In this document: positions 55,046 to 64,000 of the stretch, piece after piece | Layout of the letters: each line of letters starts with the position of its first letter | Position numbering within the stretch: the first letter of the stretch is position 1 | Assembly (NCBI GenBank): GCA_036489025.1 | Contig: DASXGN010000038.1 | Location: forward strand, 186,001 to 250,000 | Source: Dryocola sp036489025 | Lineage (GTDB): Bacteria > Pseudomonadota > Gammaproteobacteria > Enterobacterales > Enterobacteriaceae | Direction of reading: 5' to 3' | Length of the DNA: 64,000 bases | Notes under the pieces: model-generated | Seen by the model: the letters and a program-made list of their open reading frames with translations, nothing else | Databases searched by the model: none | Told to the model about the DNA's origin: nothing | Made by a program: the position numbers and the translations under genes

Positions 55046-55999
55046 TCAGGCTGTCTTGCGCAGAACCGTCAAACAACGCTTGAGCTGTTCGTCCATCGGC
55101 GCTTCTACCCGCATAATTTCGCCGGTATTAGGATGTGTAAAGCGTAAAGCCGCGGCATGCAGGAACAGACGATTTAATCCTGTACCGGCCAGCTGCTTGT
55201 CAAACTCGCGGTCGCCGTAACGATCGTCAAACGCAATCGGGTGGCCTGCATGCAGCGTATGCACGCGGATCTGGTGCGTACGCCCGGTAACCGGACTACA
55301 GCGAACCAGCGTGGCAAACTCGTAGCGCTCTTCTACTTTAAAGCGCGTTTCAGAAGCTTTACCTTCGCTGTTAACGCGCACGATGCGCTCACCGCTTTGC
55401 AGGATGTTTTTCAGCAGCGGAGCCTGCACAACCTTCAAATGCGACTGCCACTGGCCGCGAACCAGCGCCAGATAATCCTTTTGCATCCCCTTCTCACGCA
55501 GCTGTTCATGCAGCGAACGCAGGGCGGAGCGTTTCTTCGCTACCAGCAGAATGCCGGACGTATCGCGATCGAGGCGATGCACCAGTTCAAGGAAGCGCGC
55601 TTCTGGCCGCAGAGCTCGCAGGCCTTCAATCACGCCAAAGCTAAGGCCGCTTCCGCCGTGAACCGCCGTGCCGGAAGGCTTGTTCAGCACCAGAATGTGG
55701 TCATCTTCATAGATGATGGCATCGGCAAGCGCGGAAACCTTCTGCAAATGAGGCGAAACCTGCACCTCCTCACGTTCGGCAACCCTGACCGGCGGGATGC
55801 GCACTTCATCACCCGCTTCCAGTTTGTACTCGGGCTTAATGCGTTTTTTATTCACCCGCACCTCGCCTTTGCGCACGATGCGATAAATCATACTTTTCGG
55901 CACGCCCTTCAGGCGAGCGAGCAAAAAGTTGTCGATACGCTGCCCGGCCTCATCGGCGGAAATAGCAACGATTTGTACTGATGGAGTCTGCGTTTTCAT
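55046..55999 (-). CDS. rluC: 23S rRNA pseudouridine synthase RluC
   Basis: Makes pseudouridine at 23S positions 955, 2504 and 2580. It is 317 aa from MKTQTPSVQIVAIS (319 in E. coli). An N-terminal S4 RNA-binding domain (AGQRIDNFLLARL, RKGEVRVNKKR) precedes the catalytic D144 in HRLDRDTSG. An upstream 29-residue in-frame extension is rejected as not conserved. Confidence 0.96.
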   Translation of the reverse strand: MKTQTPSVQIVAISADEAGQRIDNFLLARLKGVPKSMIYRIVRKGEVRVNKKRIKPEYKLEAGDEVRIPPVRVAEREEVQVSPHLQKVSALADAIIYEDDHILVLNKPSGTAVHGGSGLSFGVIEGLRALRPEARFLELVHRLDRDTSGILLVAKKRSALRSLHEQLREKGMQKDYLALVRGQWQSHLKVVQAPLLKNILQSGERIVRVNSEGKASETRFKVEERYEFATLVRCSPVTGRTHQIRVHTLHAGHPIAFDDRYGDREFDKQLAGTGLNRLFLHAAALRFTHPNTGEIMRVEAPMDEQLKRCLTVLRKTA

Positions 56000-56154
56000 G
56001 GTCGGCGATTCTAAATAGCGTACGCGCATAGCGCCACTCATTTTTATGTGCTTAACTGAGAATCTGCCTCGTTCTGGCAATAACACTCTCCTTACTTCTC
56101 GTTTTCTGTCCTGAACGAAAAAAAAGCGAGTTAAAAAACTGTAAGAAACGAGGC

Positions 56155-56572
56155 ATCAAAGGCAAAAGTCACCTTGCTATAATAAGGTTAGCAATGGAAT
56201 AATGTTGCGGTTTTCCGTGTTGATACTTGTTAGAACAAGAGATTTTGCGGAATGACCTTTTTTGTCTGGACAAACATCCACGCAGCAATGGCGTAAGACG
56301 TATTGTTTTTTCAGGCAGTTAACGGGCTGCGGGTTGCAGCCTGGCCGGTAATATGGAATCAACGCTTGCGAATTTTCATGGCGCTTTATTCCCACGATAA
56401 TTGCGCTGTATTTCCGTATGAAATACAGGCTACCGACACTTTGCGCCTCTCAGCAAGCGACAACCGTGAGGTTGACGACTTTGCGATCAGTCACGAGGCC
56501 ATCGGTTCACTCCCGGTCAGCGTCACCATGCCCGTAGCTAATCACCAATGTAAGAATAATGAGTAAGTTACG
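56155..56572 (+). promoter_or_regulatory. rne promoter and long autoregulatory 5' leader
   Basis: A consensus -10 TATAAT at 56178-56183 implies a leader of roughly 380 bases before the rne ATG; E. coli rne has a 361-base leader whose hairpins let RNase E degrade its own mRNA. A clear hairpin, CTGTATTTC-CGTAT-GAAATACAG (56407-56429), resembles the recognised leader stem-loops. The rest of the 573-base rluC-rne gap holds no supported plus-strand gene. Confidence 0.75.
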
Positions 56573-59500
56573 ATGAAAAGAATGCTAATAAACGCGACTC
56601 AGCAAGAAGAGTTGCGTGTTGCCCTTGTAGATGGGCAGCGCCTGTACGATCTGGATATTGAAAGCCCAGGACACGAACAGAAAAAAGCCAACATCTATAA
56701 AGGTAAGATCACCCGCATTGAACCAAGTCTGGAAGCGGCATTTGTTGACTACGGCGCTGAGCGCCATGGTTTCCTCCCTCTGAAAGAAATTGCCCGCGAA
56801 TATTTCCCGTCTAATTATTCATCACATGGCCGTCCGAACATCAAAGATGTGCTGCGCGAAGGTCAGGAAGTTATTGTTCAGATTGATAAAGAAGAACGTG
56901 GTAATAAAGGCGCAGCCTTAACCACCTTTATCAGCCTCGCCGGTAGCTATCTGGTTCTGATGCCAAATAACCCGCGTGCCGGAGGGATTTCCCGCCGCAT
57001 CGAGGGCGACGATCGCACCGAACTGAAAGAAGCGCTGTCCTCCCTGGAGCTGCCTGACGGCATGGGCCTGATTGTACGTACTGCCGGCGTGGGTAAATCC
57101 GCCGAGGCACTACAGTGGGACTTAAGCTTCCGCCTGAAGCACTGGGAAGCCATTCTCAAAGCCGCTGAAAACCGCCCTGCTCCGTTCCTGATTCACCAGG
57201 AAAGCAACGTGATTGTTCGCGCCTTCCGCGACTACCTGCGTCAGGACATCGGCGAAATCCTTATCGATAACCCGAAAGTGCTGGAGCTGGCTCGTCAGCA
57301 CATTGGCGCGCTGGGTCGTCCGGATTTCAGCAGCAAAATTAAGCTCTACACCGGCGAAATCCCGCTGTTTAGCCATTATCAGATTGAATCGCAGATTGAA
57401 TCCGCCTTCCAGCGCGAAGTCCGTCTGCCGTCCGGTGGCTCCATTGTCATCGACAGCACCGAAGCGCTGACCGCCATCGACATCAACTCCGCTCGCGCAA
57501 CCCGCGGTGGCGACATCGAAGAAACAGCGTTCAACACCAACCTTGAAGCCGCAGACGAAATTGCTCGCCAGCTTCGCCTGCGCGACCTCGGCGGCCTGAT
57601 CGTTATCGACTTTATCGATATGACGCCGGTTCGCCACCAGCGCGCGGTTGAAAACCGTCTGCGCGAAGCGGTTCGCCAGGATCGTGCCCGCATCCAGATC
57701 AGCCATATTTCTCGCTTTGGCCTGCTGGAAATGTCCCGTCAGCGTCTCTCCCCTTCTCTGGGCGAGTCCAGCCACCACGTGTGCCCTCGCTGTAGCGGTA
57801 CCGGCACCGTCCGCGATAACGAATCCCTGTCGCTGTCGATTCTGCGTCTGATTGAAGAAGAAGCGCTCAAAGAAAACACCCAGGAAGTTCACGCCATCGT
57901 TCCGGTACAGGTTGCTTCTTACCTGCTAAACGAAAAACGTGACGCGGTCAGCGCCATCGAAACCCGTCAGGGCGGCGTGAAAGCCATCATCGTGCCTAAC
58001 GACCAGATGGAAACCCCACACTACTCCGTCCTGCGCGTGCGTAAAGGCGAAGAGACAAAAACCCTGAGCTACATGCTGCCTAAGCTGCATGAAGAAGAAA
58101 TGGCGATGCCTTCTGAGGAAGAGTACGCCGAACGTAAACGCCCGGAACAGCCGGCGCTTGCGACCTTCGTCATGCCTGACGTGCCGCCAGCTCCGCAGGA
58201 AGCCGCACCGGTTGCCGCTCCGCAGGCAAAACCAGCCGCAGCAGCTCAGCCTGCCGCGTCAGTTCAGCCAGGCCTGTTAACCCGCTTCTTCGGCGCGCTG
58301 AAAAACCTGTTCGCAGGCGAAAGCGCTGCGGAAACTAAAGAAGTTAAAGTTGAGAAACCGGCTGAAACCGAGTCTCCGCGTCAGGGTCAGGATCGTCGCA
58401 ACAATAACAACCGCCGTCAGAACAATCGTCGTGAACGCGGCGACCGTAATGACCGTGGCGATCGCAACAATCGCGACCGCGACAGCCGCAACGAAACCCG
58501 CGAAGGCCGTGAACCACGCGAGCCACGCGAAAATCGTGATGAAAACCGCCGCAACCGCCGTCAGGGCCAGCAGCAGAACGCAGAAGTGCGTGAAGCTCGC
58601 CAGAACGTTGCGACGGAAGAAGCGGAAAAACCAAAAGCCCGTGACGAGCAGCAACAGCAGCCGCGTCGCGACCGCAACCGCCGTCGCAGCGATGACAAGC
58701 GTCAGGCGCAGCAGGAAGTTAAAGTCCTGCAGCGTGACGAAGTCGTTGAAGTCGAAGCGGAGCAGGAAGAACGCGTGCAGACCATGCCGCGCCGTAAACA
58801 GCGCCAGCTGAGCCAGAAGGTACGTTTCGAATCCGCCGAGGACATTGCAGCCGCTCAGGCAGCCGCAGCCCTCGCCGCAGAAGAAACTGTTCAGGCACCG
58901 GCAGCCGTTGCACCGCACACCGAAGTGGCGACCATTCCGCTGCCGGCCGTCGTTGAGGCACCGGCCAGCGAGCCCGAAGACAACGGCGACGCACGTAATG
59001 ATGCCAACGGTATGCCGCGTCGTTCACGTCGCTCTCCTCGCCACCTGCGCGTCAGCGGCCAGCGCCGTCGCCGCTACCGTGACGAACGCTACCCGGCCCA
59101 GTCTCCAATGCCGTTAACCGTCGCCTGTGCTTCTCCAGAGCTGGCTTCCGGTAAAGCCTGGATCAGCTACCCAATCGCACGTCCGCAGGATGAAGCCGTT
59201 GAGGTCGTTGCGCAGGAAGAAGTTCAGCCGTCCTTCGCGGCCGAAGCGGCTCCGGTTGCCGCAGCAGCTGAAGTTCAGCAGCCGGCTGAAACCGCCGTTG
59301 CTGAGCCAATTGTGGCTGAGCCTGTCATTCAGGCAGAGCCCGTTGCCGAACCAGCGGTTGAAACTTCGCATCCAGAAGTGATTGCTGCTCCGGTTACCGA
59401 GCAGCCGCAGATTATCGCGCAGCAGGATGAAGCCGTAGCGGAGCAGGTTATTGAAGAGGCGGTGCCAGCCCAGGTTGATGAAACCCCGGTAGTTGAGCAG

Positions 59501-59866
59501 ATTGCTGAAATCGTTGAGCAAGCCCCGGCCATTGTGGAAGAAACTGCGCCACAGGCAGCGGCTGAAGCTATCGAAGAAGCGAAACCTGTCGCAGCCGAGC
59601 CAGAAACTGTGGCCGCGCCAGCTCCGGTTGTGGAAGCAGCGCCTGCTGTAGAAAGCAAACCGGTTGCCGCACCTATTGCTCAAGGGGTGAAGAATGCAAC
59701 GGCACCGATGACTCGCGCTCCGGCTCCGGACTATACGCCAGAGCCAGCTCGCTCAAGCGACTGGGTTCGTCCTGAGTTTGAGTTCAGCGGCCGCGGTTCC
59801 GCCGGCGGTCACAGCGCAACGCATCAGGCAACGGCTCCGGCCACTCGCCCGGAAAGCACCAAGTAA
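56573..59866 (+). CDS. rne: Ribonuclease E
   Basis: Endoribonuclease and scaffold of the RNA degradosome, 1097 aa (1061 in E. coli). The S1 domain is near residues 36-118, the 5'-sensor and RNase H-like parts lead to catalytic D303 and D346, and the zinc-link cysteines are C404 and C407 in CPRCSGTG. The membrane-binding helix is in LTRFFGALKNLFAGES near residue 570. Arg-rich RNA-binding regions (about 600-740) and a long Ala/Pro/Val/Glu-rich low-complexity segment (about 850-1050) follow. The extra length lies in this disordered C-terminal half. Confidence 0.97.
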   Translation: MKRMLINATQQEELRVALVDGQRLYDLDIESPGHEQKKANIYKGKITRIEPSLEAAFVDYGAERHGFLPLKEIAREYFPSNYSSHGRPNIKDVLREGQEVIVQIDKEERGNKGAALTTFISLAGSYLVLMPNNPRAGGISRRIEGDDRTELKEALSSLELPDGMGLIVRTAGVGKSAEALQWDLSFRLKHWEAILKAAENRPAPFLIHQESNVIVRAFRDYLRQDIGEILIDNPKVLELARQHIGALGRPDFSSKIKLYTGEIPLFSHYQIESQIESAFQREVRLPSGGSIVIDSTEALTAIDINSARATRGGDIEETAFNTNLEAADEIARQLRLRDLGGLIVIDFIDMTPVRHQRAVENRLREAVRQDRARIQISHISRFGLLEMSRQRLSPSLGESSHHVCPRCSGTGTVRDNESLSLSILRLIEEEALKENTQEVHAIVPVQVASYLLNEKRDAVSAIETRQGGVKAIIVPNDQMETPHYSVLRVRKGEETKTLSYMLPKLHEEEMAMPSEEEYAERKRPEQPALATFVMPDVPPAPQEAAPVAAPQAKPAAAAQPAASVQPGLLTRFFGALKNLFAGESAAETKEVKVEKPAETESPRQGQDRRNNNNRRQNNRRERGDRNDRGDRNNRDRDSRNETREGREPREPRENRDENRRNRRQGQQQNAEVREARQNVATEEAEKPKARDEQQQQPRRDRNRRRSDDKRQAQQEVKVLQRDEVVEVEAEQEERVQTMPRRKQRQLSQKVRFESAEDIAAAQAAAALAAEETVQAPAAVAPHTEVATIPLPAVVEAPASEPEDNGDARNDANGMPRRSRRSPRHLRVSGQRRRRYRDERYPAQSPMPLTVACASPELASGKAWISYPIARPQDEAVEVVAQEEVQPSFAAEAAPVAAAAEVQQPAETAVAEPIVAEPVIQAEPVAEPAVETSHPEVIAAPVTEQPQIIAQQDEAVAEQVIEEAVPAQVDETPVVEQIAEIVEQAPAIVEETAPQAAAEAIEEAKPVAAEPETVAAPAPVVEAAPAVESKPVAAPIAQGVKNATAPMTRAPAPDYTPEPARSSDWVRPEFEFSGRGSAGGHSATHQATAPATRPESTK

Positions 59867-59887
59867 CCTTCAGCGTTAATTGAAAAG

Positions 59888-59915
59888 CCGGTCAGGCAGC
59901 TGACCGGTTTTTTTT
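59888..59915 (+). terminator. Terminator after rne
   Basis: CCGGTCAG pairs with CTGACCGG around GCAG and is followed by eight T residues. Confidence 0.92.
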
Positions 59916-59975
59916 ACGCCTGCATTCTGGCCCGTAGTAAAACTGAAATTCACACGCGGCTGAGATTTAAGGGCC

Positions 59976-60009
59976 AAAAAAAAGCCCGCTCCTGGGTGCA
60001 GAAGCGGGC
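59976..60009 (-). terminator. Terminator after flgL
   Basis: On the minus strand GCCCGCT pairs with AGCGGGC around a 12-base loop, followed by eight T residues. It ends the flgKL transcript. Confidence 0.88.
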
Positions 60010-60054
60010 ACATGATGCGTGCCCAGTTTCACGGCACGCCCAAAAACAACAAAT

Positions 60055-61017
60055 TTATTTATTCAGCTGGAACAGGGACATCCCCTGCATATCGCTGAAG
60101 GCTTTATAGGAGGCCTGCAGGGCAGCCTGCTGCATCACATAAGAAGAGATCGTTGAGTTCCAGTCGGCCTCAATCAGGCTGCTCATCTGCGCGCTCTGGC
60201 CCAGGGCACGGTCATCGCCCAGCGAATCCAGGGTATCCAGCTCGTTAAGCTGCGTGCCAAGCTCAGCACGTACGGTCAGTACGTTGTTAAGCGAGTTCTT
60301 CAGGCCACGGTTGGTTTTGTCCACCACCGCGTTCAGCGCGTCTTTGCCCGCATCGTCCAGATTCTCAGCCGGCGTATTCAGCGCGGTAATCGCTGAGTCC
60401 AGCATTTTGAACAGGTCGGTCTCAGATGCCGAGCTATCCGGTTCCGGCACGGCGTTGCTGGTGATGCTGTTAAAAACCTGCGTGCCGGTATGGCCGATGG
60501 TCATCGTGCGGGCGGCGTCCACTGACTGAGTAATCGCCTTATCGCCACCGCTGTAGCTCACACCGCCTGCGCCATCGTCAAAAGGTGGCGCTTCGGTCTT
60601 GTAGCCTGCAAAAATGTAGCGGCCATTGCCGTCGGTGCTGTTCGCGAGGTTTAAAAGCTGGTTGCGGATCCCTTTCAGGTCGGTCGCCAGCGACGCCCGG
60701 TCATCATCGCTTAACGTGCCGTTTCCGGCGTAAACGATTTTTTCCTGCGCCGACTGAATGGCGGTTGTCACCTGCCCCAGCACGTTCTCTTCCAGCGAGA
60801 CTTTCTGCGTGGCGAAGGTTCTCGCCAGCGCGTACTGGCTGTTCTGAGACTGAGCCTGCGACAGCACAACTGCCTGGGACGCCGCAATCGGGTCATCCGA
60901 CGGCCTGTTAACGCGATTGCCGGTAGACATTTGTTCGCCATAGCGCAGCCATTCGCTCTGAGCGTTGGTCACGCCGCGCATATTCTGGTCATACATCATC
61001 TGAGTACTAATACGCAT
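60055..61017 (-). CDS. flgL: Flagellar hook-filament junction protein FlgL (HAP3)
   Basis: Junction protein between hook and filament, 320 aa (317 in E. coli). Flagellin-like N- and C-terminal helices frame a variable middle: MRISTQMMYDQNMRGVTNAQ at the start, SYVMQQAALQASYKAF near the end. It lies 16 bases after flgK and is exported by the flagellar type III system. Confidence 0.96.
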   Translation of the reverse strand: MRISTQMMYDQNMRGVTNAQSEWLRYGEQMSTGNRVNRPSDDPIAASQAVVLSQAQSQNSQYALARTFATQKVSLEENVLGQVTTAIQSAQEKIVYAGNGTLSDDDRASLATDLKGIRNQLLNLANSTDGNGRYIFAGYKTEAPPFDDGAGGVSYSGGDKAITQSVDAARTMTIGHTGTQVFNSITSNAVPEPDSSASETDLFKMLDSAITALNTPAENLDDAGKDALNAVVDKTNRGLKNSLNNVLTVRAELGTQLNELDTLDSLGDDRALGQSAQMSSLIEADWNSTISSYVMQQAALQASYKAFSDMQGMSLFQLNK

Positions 61018-61033
61018 ACGATACTTCCCTCAC

Positions 61034-62692
61034 TTATCGAATGGCCAGCAGCGCATCAAACATGCTTGATGCCGTTTGCAGCACCTGCGCGTTTGCCAGG
61101 TAATACTGCTGAAAACGCTGCAGATTGCCGTACTCTTCGTCCAGGTTAACCCCGGAGATAGACTGCTGCTGGTTGCTCAGCTGGGTCACCACGTTGCTTT
61201 GCGTGGTGCTCGTCACCTTCAGGCTGGCCGTCTTGTTACCCACGTCGCTTATCAGGTTGGCATAGGCATCGTTAAACGACTTATTGCCGCCGACCTTCTT
61301 GGCGCTTTGCAGATCCAGCAGCGCCTGAGCGTTGCGGTTATCGCTGTCGCCCGCATCTTTTTCAGCAGCGAGGGCAAGCTTGCTCTCATCGGTAATGTTA
61401 ACGCCCATGTTCACCACGGCGTTAGCCACCGGCTTCACGGTGAAGCTGTCGTTTTTCATCGCCGTGCCGCTAACGTCGAGCTTCAGGCCGTCAAACTCGA
61501 GGCCGGTCACGTTGCCAGAACCGTCTTTGGTCGTGGTGGCATTGATCTTCGCGTTATCGGACAGGCGGGTAATCTGCCAGTCGGTGCCGTCAAACGACAC
61601 TTTGTAGTCGCTGGCCTGAACTTTTGAGCTGTCGGTAATGCTCGGCGTGACCACGCCGGTCCCGGTGTTGCGGCTATTGCTGAGCACTGCCGGATCGCCG
61701 ATGCTGAACATATCCGTGCCCTGGTCGCCGTTGGCGTCATAGCCCTGGGTGTGCTGCTGGTTGAAAGAGTCGGCAAACGAGAGTGCCAGCTGGCCCAGAC
61801 GGTTGCGGGCGCTGTCGAGATCCTGCGAACGGAAGGTCAGCACGCCGCCCAGAGAGCCGCTGGTCAGCTGGCTTTCCGGGATCTCGGTGGTGCCGGAAAC
61901 TTTATCCACGTAGGCGACGGTCGTGCGGGAAGGATCGGCGCTGGACGGCACTGCGGCCAGCTGGTTAGCCGTACTGCCCTGCACCAGGTTCAGCCCGTTG
62001 GCGATAGAGACGTTATAAGTGCCGCCGTCCTGTACGCTGACTTCTACGCCGACAATCTGGTTTAGCTGGCTCACCAGCTGATCGCGCTGGTCCAGCAGAT
62101 CGTTAGGGCTGGCACCTGCGCCAACGCCTTTCAGGCGAGAAATCTGATCGTTTAGGTTGGCAATCTGCGAAGCATAGTTATTGATCTGATCCACGCTGCT
62201 TTGAACGGCAAGATTGACCTGCTTATCCTGGTCGCGCAGATACTGATCGGTCACTTTAAACTGGTTAACCAGGCCATCGGCCTTGCCCAGCAGCGCCTGA
62301 CGGGCCGCCGGGTCTTCAGAGTTGCTCACCAACGTTTGCAGCCCGGTGAAGAAACCTTGCAGGGTGGTCGCCAGCGTGTTGGTGGTGCCGGAAAGCATGT
62401 CGTCAATTTTCGACATCTGCTGATACTGCGTATTCAGCCCGCTGCTCTGAGTCTGCGCGGCGCGCAGCTGGTTGGTGATGAAAGAATCATATTCGCGCTG
62501 AACACCGCTGACGTAAACGCCGTTACCTACCCAGCCACCGGCCCCCAGGGTGCTGTTAGACTGCGACAGCAGGGTTGTCTGGCGGGTATAGCCCGCGACG
62601 TTGTAATTCGAAATGTTATTACTGACGGTGTTCAGTGCCGACTGGGCAGCACTCAGGCCGCTCATGGCACTGTTAATCAGGCTACTGGACAT
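61034..62692 (-). CDS. flgK: Flagellar hook-associated protein FlgK (HAP1)
   Basis: First hook-filament junction protein, 552 aa (547 in E. coli). The rod/hook-type N-terminal motif is SGLSAAQSALNTVSNNISNY with NVAGYTRQ, and the C-terminal helix GVNLDEEYGNLQRFQQYYLA ends the family pattern. The variable middle accounts for the extra residues. Transcribed with flgL from a sigma-28 promoter. Confidence 0.97.
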   Translation of the reverse strand: MSSSLINSAMSGLSAAQSALNTVSNNISNYNVAGYTRQTTLLSQSNSTLGAGGWVGNGVYVSGVQREYDSFITNQLRAAQTQSSGLNTQYQQMSKIDDMLSGTTNTLATTLQGFFTGLQTLVSNSEDPAARQALLGKADGLVNQFKVTDQYLRDQDKQVNLAVQSSVDQINNYASQIANLNDQISRLKGVGAGASPNDLLDQRDQLVSQLNQIVGVEVSVQDGGTYNVSIANGLNLVQGSTANQLAAVPSSADPSRTTVAYVDKVSGTTEIPESQLTSGSLGGVLTFRSQDLDSARNRLGQLALSFADSFNQQHTQGYDANGDQGTDMFSIGDPAVLSNSRNTGTGVVTPSITDSSKVQASDYKVSFDGTDWQITRLSDNAKINATTTKDGSGNVTGLEFDGLKLDVSGTAMKNDSFTVKPVANAVVNMGVNITDESKLALAAEKDAGDSDNRNAQALLDLQSAKKVGGNKSFNDAYANLISDVGNKTASLKVTSTTQSNVVTQLSNQQQSISGVNLDEEYGNLQRFQQYYLANAQVLQTASSMFDALLAIR

Positions 62693-62733
62693 GGAGGTTC
62701 CTTATGCACGTATTGTCACGGTCCTGTCGAGTA

Positions 62734-62760
62734 GTATCGGCAGGCTGGAGCAGGACTTGA
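62734..62760 (-). promoter_or_regulatory. Sigma-28 (FliA) promoter of flgKL
   Basis: On the minus strand TCAAGTCC, exactly 11 bases, then GCCGATAC: the class 3 flagellar promoter pattern TAAAGTTT-N11-GCCGATAA. It lies about 42 bases before the flgK start, as in E. coli. Confidence 0.85.
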
Positions 62761-62802
62761 GACTTGCCAACAAATAATTCGGCCGCGAATCAAGCCGGGA
62801 AA

Positions 62803-63744
62803 TCAGAACAGGCTGGACAGATCGTTGTTATAGGCTTTGGCGACTTTATCGCTCATGCCTTTCAGCTGCTGAATCATCCCCGTCAGCTTGCGGGCGTAGT
62901 TCGGGTCGGTAGCATAGCCGGCATTTTGCAGCGCCTGTGCACCCTGCTCCGGCGAGCTGGCATTCGTGACGGCGGCATAGCGCGGGTTACGCGACAGGAC
63001 CGCCACATAGTCTGAAAGCGCCTCGAGATAAGAGCTGTAGACGCGGAACTTAGCTTTAACTTTTTTCGACTCGCCGTTTTCAAATTCGGTGGTAGTTATT
63101 TCGGTCACCGGCCCCTTCCAGCTGGACGTCGCCTTCACGCCAAACAGGTTAAAGCTCGGCTCGCCTTTGGACGTCAGAATTTGCCGCTGGCCCCAGCCGG
63201 ACTCCAGCGCGGCCTGCGCCAGAATCAGGTGGTGAGGAATACCGCTTTGCTCGCTCGCCAGCCGCGCCGGAAGCGAAAGCTGCGCGAGGAAATCTTTGCT
63301 GTCGCCGCTGAGCGGCTCCTCGTTGGACGGCGCTTTGGGAATCGACTGGCGAACCATCTGCGTCAGCGTCTGGTTCTGGAAGCTGGTCACCGTCTGCAAA
63401 TCAAACTTCATCGGCACCTTGCCCGCCGCTTCCGACGGGTCGGCGTTTTCACCCATTTGTTTGACCATCATATCCGCCAGCCCCAGCCCTTTGGCGCTGA
63501 GCTGCTGGGCAATCTGCTGGTCATACATGCTGGTGTACATGCGCGTTGATTCGCTGCTGAATATGCCGTCCTTCGGCAGCGCCTCGCGCATGCTTTTCAA
63601 CATCATCTGCACGAACATCCCTTCCACCTGGCGGGCAACGGTCTTCATGTTGCTCTTCGGGTCCTGCCCGGCTTTCGCCTTCAGGTCATTGAGGGACTTG
63701 GCGTCCCACGCGGCACCGGCCAGGGACTGGGTATCGTTGAGCAT
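62803..63744 (-). CDS. flgJ: Flagellar rod-cap and peptidoglycan hydrolase FlgJ
   Basis: A 313-aa bifunctional protein, as in E. coli. The N-terminal rod-binding domain (QVEGMFVQMMLKSMREALPK) caps the growing rod. The C-terminal GH73 glucosaminidase domain carries the catalytic glutamate in ILAQAALESGWGQRQI. Its start overlaps the flgI stop by one base (TGATG). Confidence 0.97.
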   Translation of the reverse strand: MLNDTQSLAGAAWDAKSLNDLKAKAGQDPKSNMKTVARQVEGMFVQMMLKSMREALPKDGIFSSESTRMYTSMYDQQIAQQLSAKGLGLADMMVKQMGENADPSEAAGKVPMKFDLQTVTSFQNQTLTQMVRQSIPKAPSNEEPLSGDSKDFLAQLSLPARLASEQSGIPHHLILAQAALESGWGQRQILTSKGEPSFNLFGVKATSSWKGPVTEITTTEFENGESKKVKAKFRVYSSYLEALSDYVAVLSRNPRYAAVTNASSPEQGAQALQNAGYATDPNYARKLTGMIQQLKGMSDKVAKAYNNDLSSLF

Positions 63745-64000
63745 CAGATGATTTCCACTTTCGCACGCAGGCAGCCCGCGCTTTGCATTGATTGCAGGAT
63801 AGACATCAGCTCCAGTGGGGTAGCCCCCAGCGTATTGAGCGCGCGCACCACATTATTAAGATTGGCGCTGGAATTCACGCGCTGAAGCGCGCCGCCGCTC
63901 TGCCGCAGGTCGATCTGCGTTTGCGGCGTGACCACGGTCTGGCCGCCGCCAAACGGCGTATCCGGCTGGCTCACCTGGGCCGAACGGTTGACCGTTACCG
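63744..64000 (-). CDS. flgI: Flagellar P-ring protein FlgI, C-terminal part (cut by window edge)
   Basis: The last 85 or so residues of the periplasmic P-ring protein. The frame stays open to the window end (VTVNRSAQVSQPDTPFGGGQ), continues with TVVTPQTQIDLRQSGG and ends MQSAGCLRAKVEII, the conserved FlgI terminus. The truncation is only the window boundary. Confidence 0.95.
   Translation of the reverse strand, partial: VTVNRSAQVSQPDTPFGGGQTVVTPQTQIDLRQSGGALQRVNSSANLNNVVRALNTLGATPLELMSILQSMQSAGCLRAKVEII

Noticed and set aside
58380..58700. Repetitive CGTxxCCGT-like DNA that could be mistaken for a tandem repeat or CRISPR array
   Set aside because: It encodes the Arg/Asn-rich RNA-binding region of RNase E, without equal-length repeats or spacers.
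58277..59683. Phenylalanine/asparagine-rich and alanine-rich minus-strand frames opposite the 3' half of rne
   Set aside because: They mirror the repetitive Arg/Asn and Ala/Glu codons of the RNase E tail and are not independent genes.

Overview
The window is a stretch of enterobacterial chromosome, almost certainly from the Enterobacteriaceae. Nearly every gene is a close, full-length match to an Escherichia coli K-12 gene, and the order is that of the E. coli pepT-to-flgI interval. Coding DNA is GC-rich and protein divergence is too large for Escherichia or Shigella. A GC-rich relative such as Cedecea, Enterobacter, Leclercia or Kosakonia would fit, but the genus cannot be fixed by eye.

Layout. 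Bases 1-600 are nearly gene-free and hold a decayed Nudix-box remnant. Then come pepT(-), potABCD(+) for spermidine/putrescine uptake, cobB and nagK(-), an ERIC repeat, lolCDE(-) for lipoprotein release, ycfT(+), mfd(+) and ldtC(+). A divergent LysR/MFS pair (17.1-19.6 kb) and bhsA(-)/comR(+) follow. From 20.9 to 32.3 kb lies a complete aerobactin locus: a siderophore-interacting ferric reductase and a ShiF-like exporter on the minus strand, divergent from iucABCD-iutA, with a Fur-box cluster between them, and a Gfo/Idh/MocA oxidoreductase after iutA. Next are ycfJ(-), an AT-richer orphan gene (33.2-33.9 kb), ndh(-) with an exact FNR site, ycfP-nagZ-thiK-lpoB-ycfL-hinT (all -), fhuE(+) and ptsG(-) with Mlc, CRP and SgrS sites.

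From 43.7 to 54.3 kb a long minus-strand run holds ycfH, holB, tmk, mltG and pabC, and then the fatty-acid cluster yceD-rpmF-plsX-fabHDG-acpP-fabF. maf-2 (yceF) and rluC converge, rne follows with its long structured leader, and the window ends in the flagellar genes flgL, flgK (sigma-28 promoter), flgJ and a truncated flgI.

Accessory content relative to the E. coli layout is limited to the LysR/MFS pair, the aerobactin locus with its two extra enzymes, and the orphan gene. No IS element, integrase, tRNA, rRNA or CRISPR array was seen. The aerobactin block forms one iron circuit: synthesis (IucABCD), export (ShiF-like), uptake (IutA) and cytoplasmic iron release (SIP reductase). FhuE, 8 kb away, adds uptake of coprogen-type xenosiderophores. 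I found no convincing wholly new multi-gene system. The least explained items are the orphan gene, the oxidoreductase after iutA, the coding-like tail after pepT and the decayed end at 1-600.
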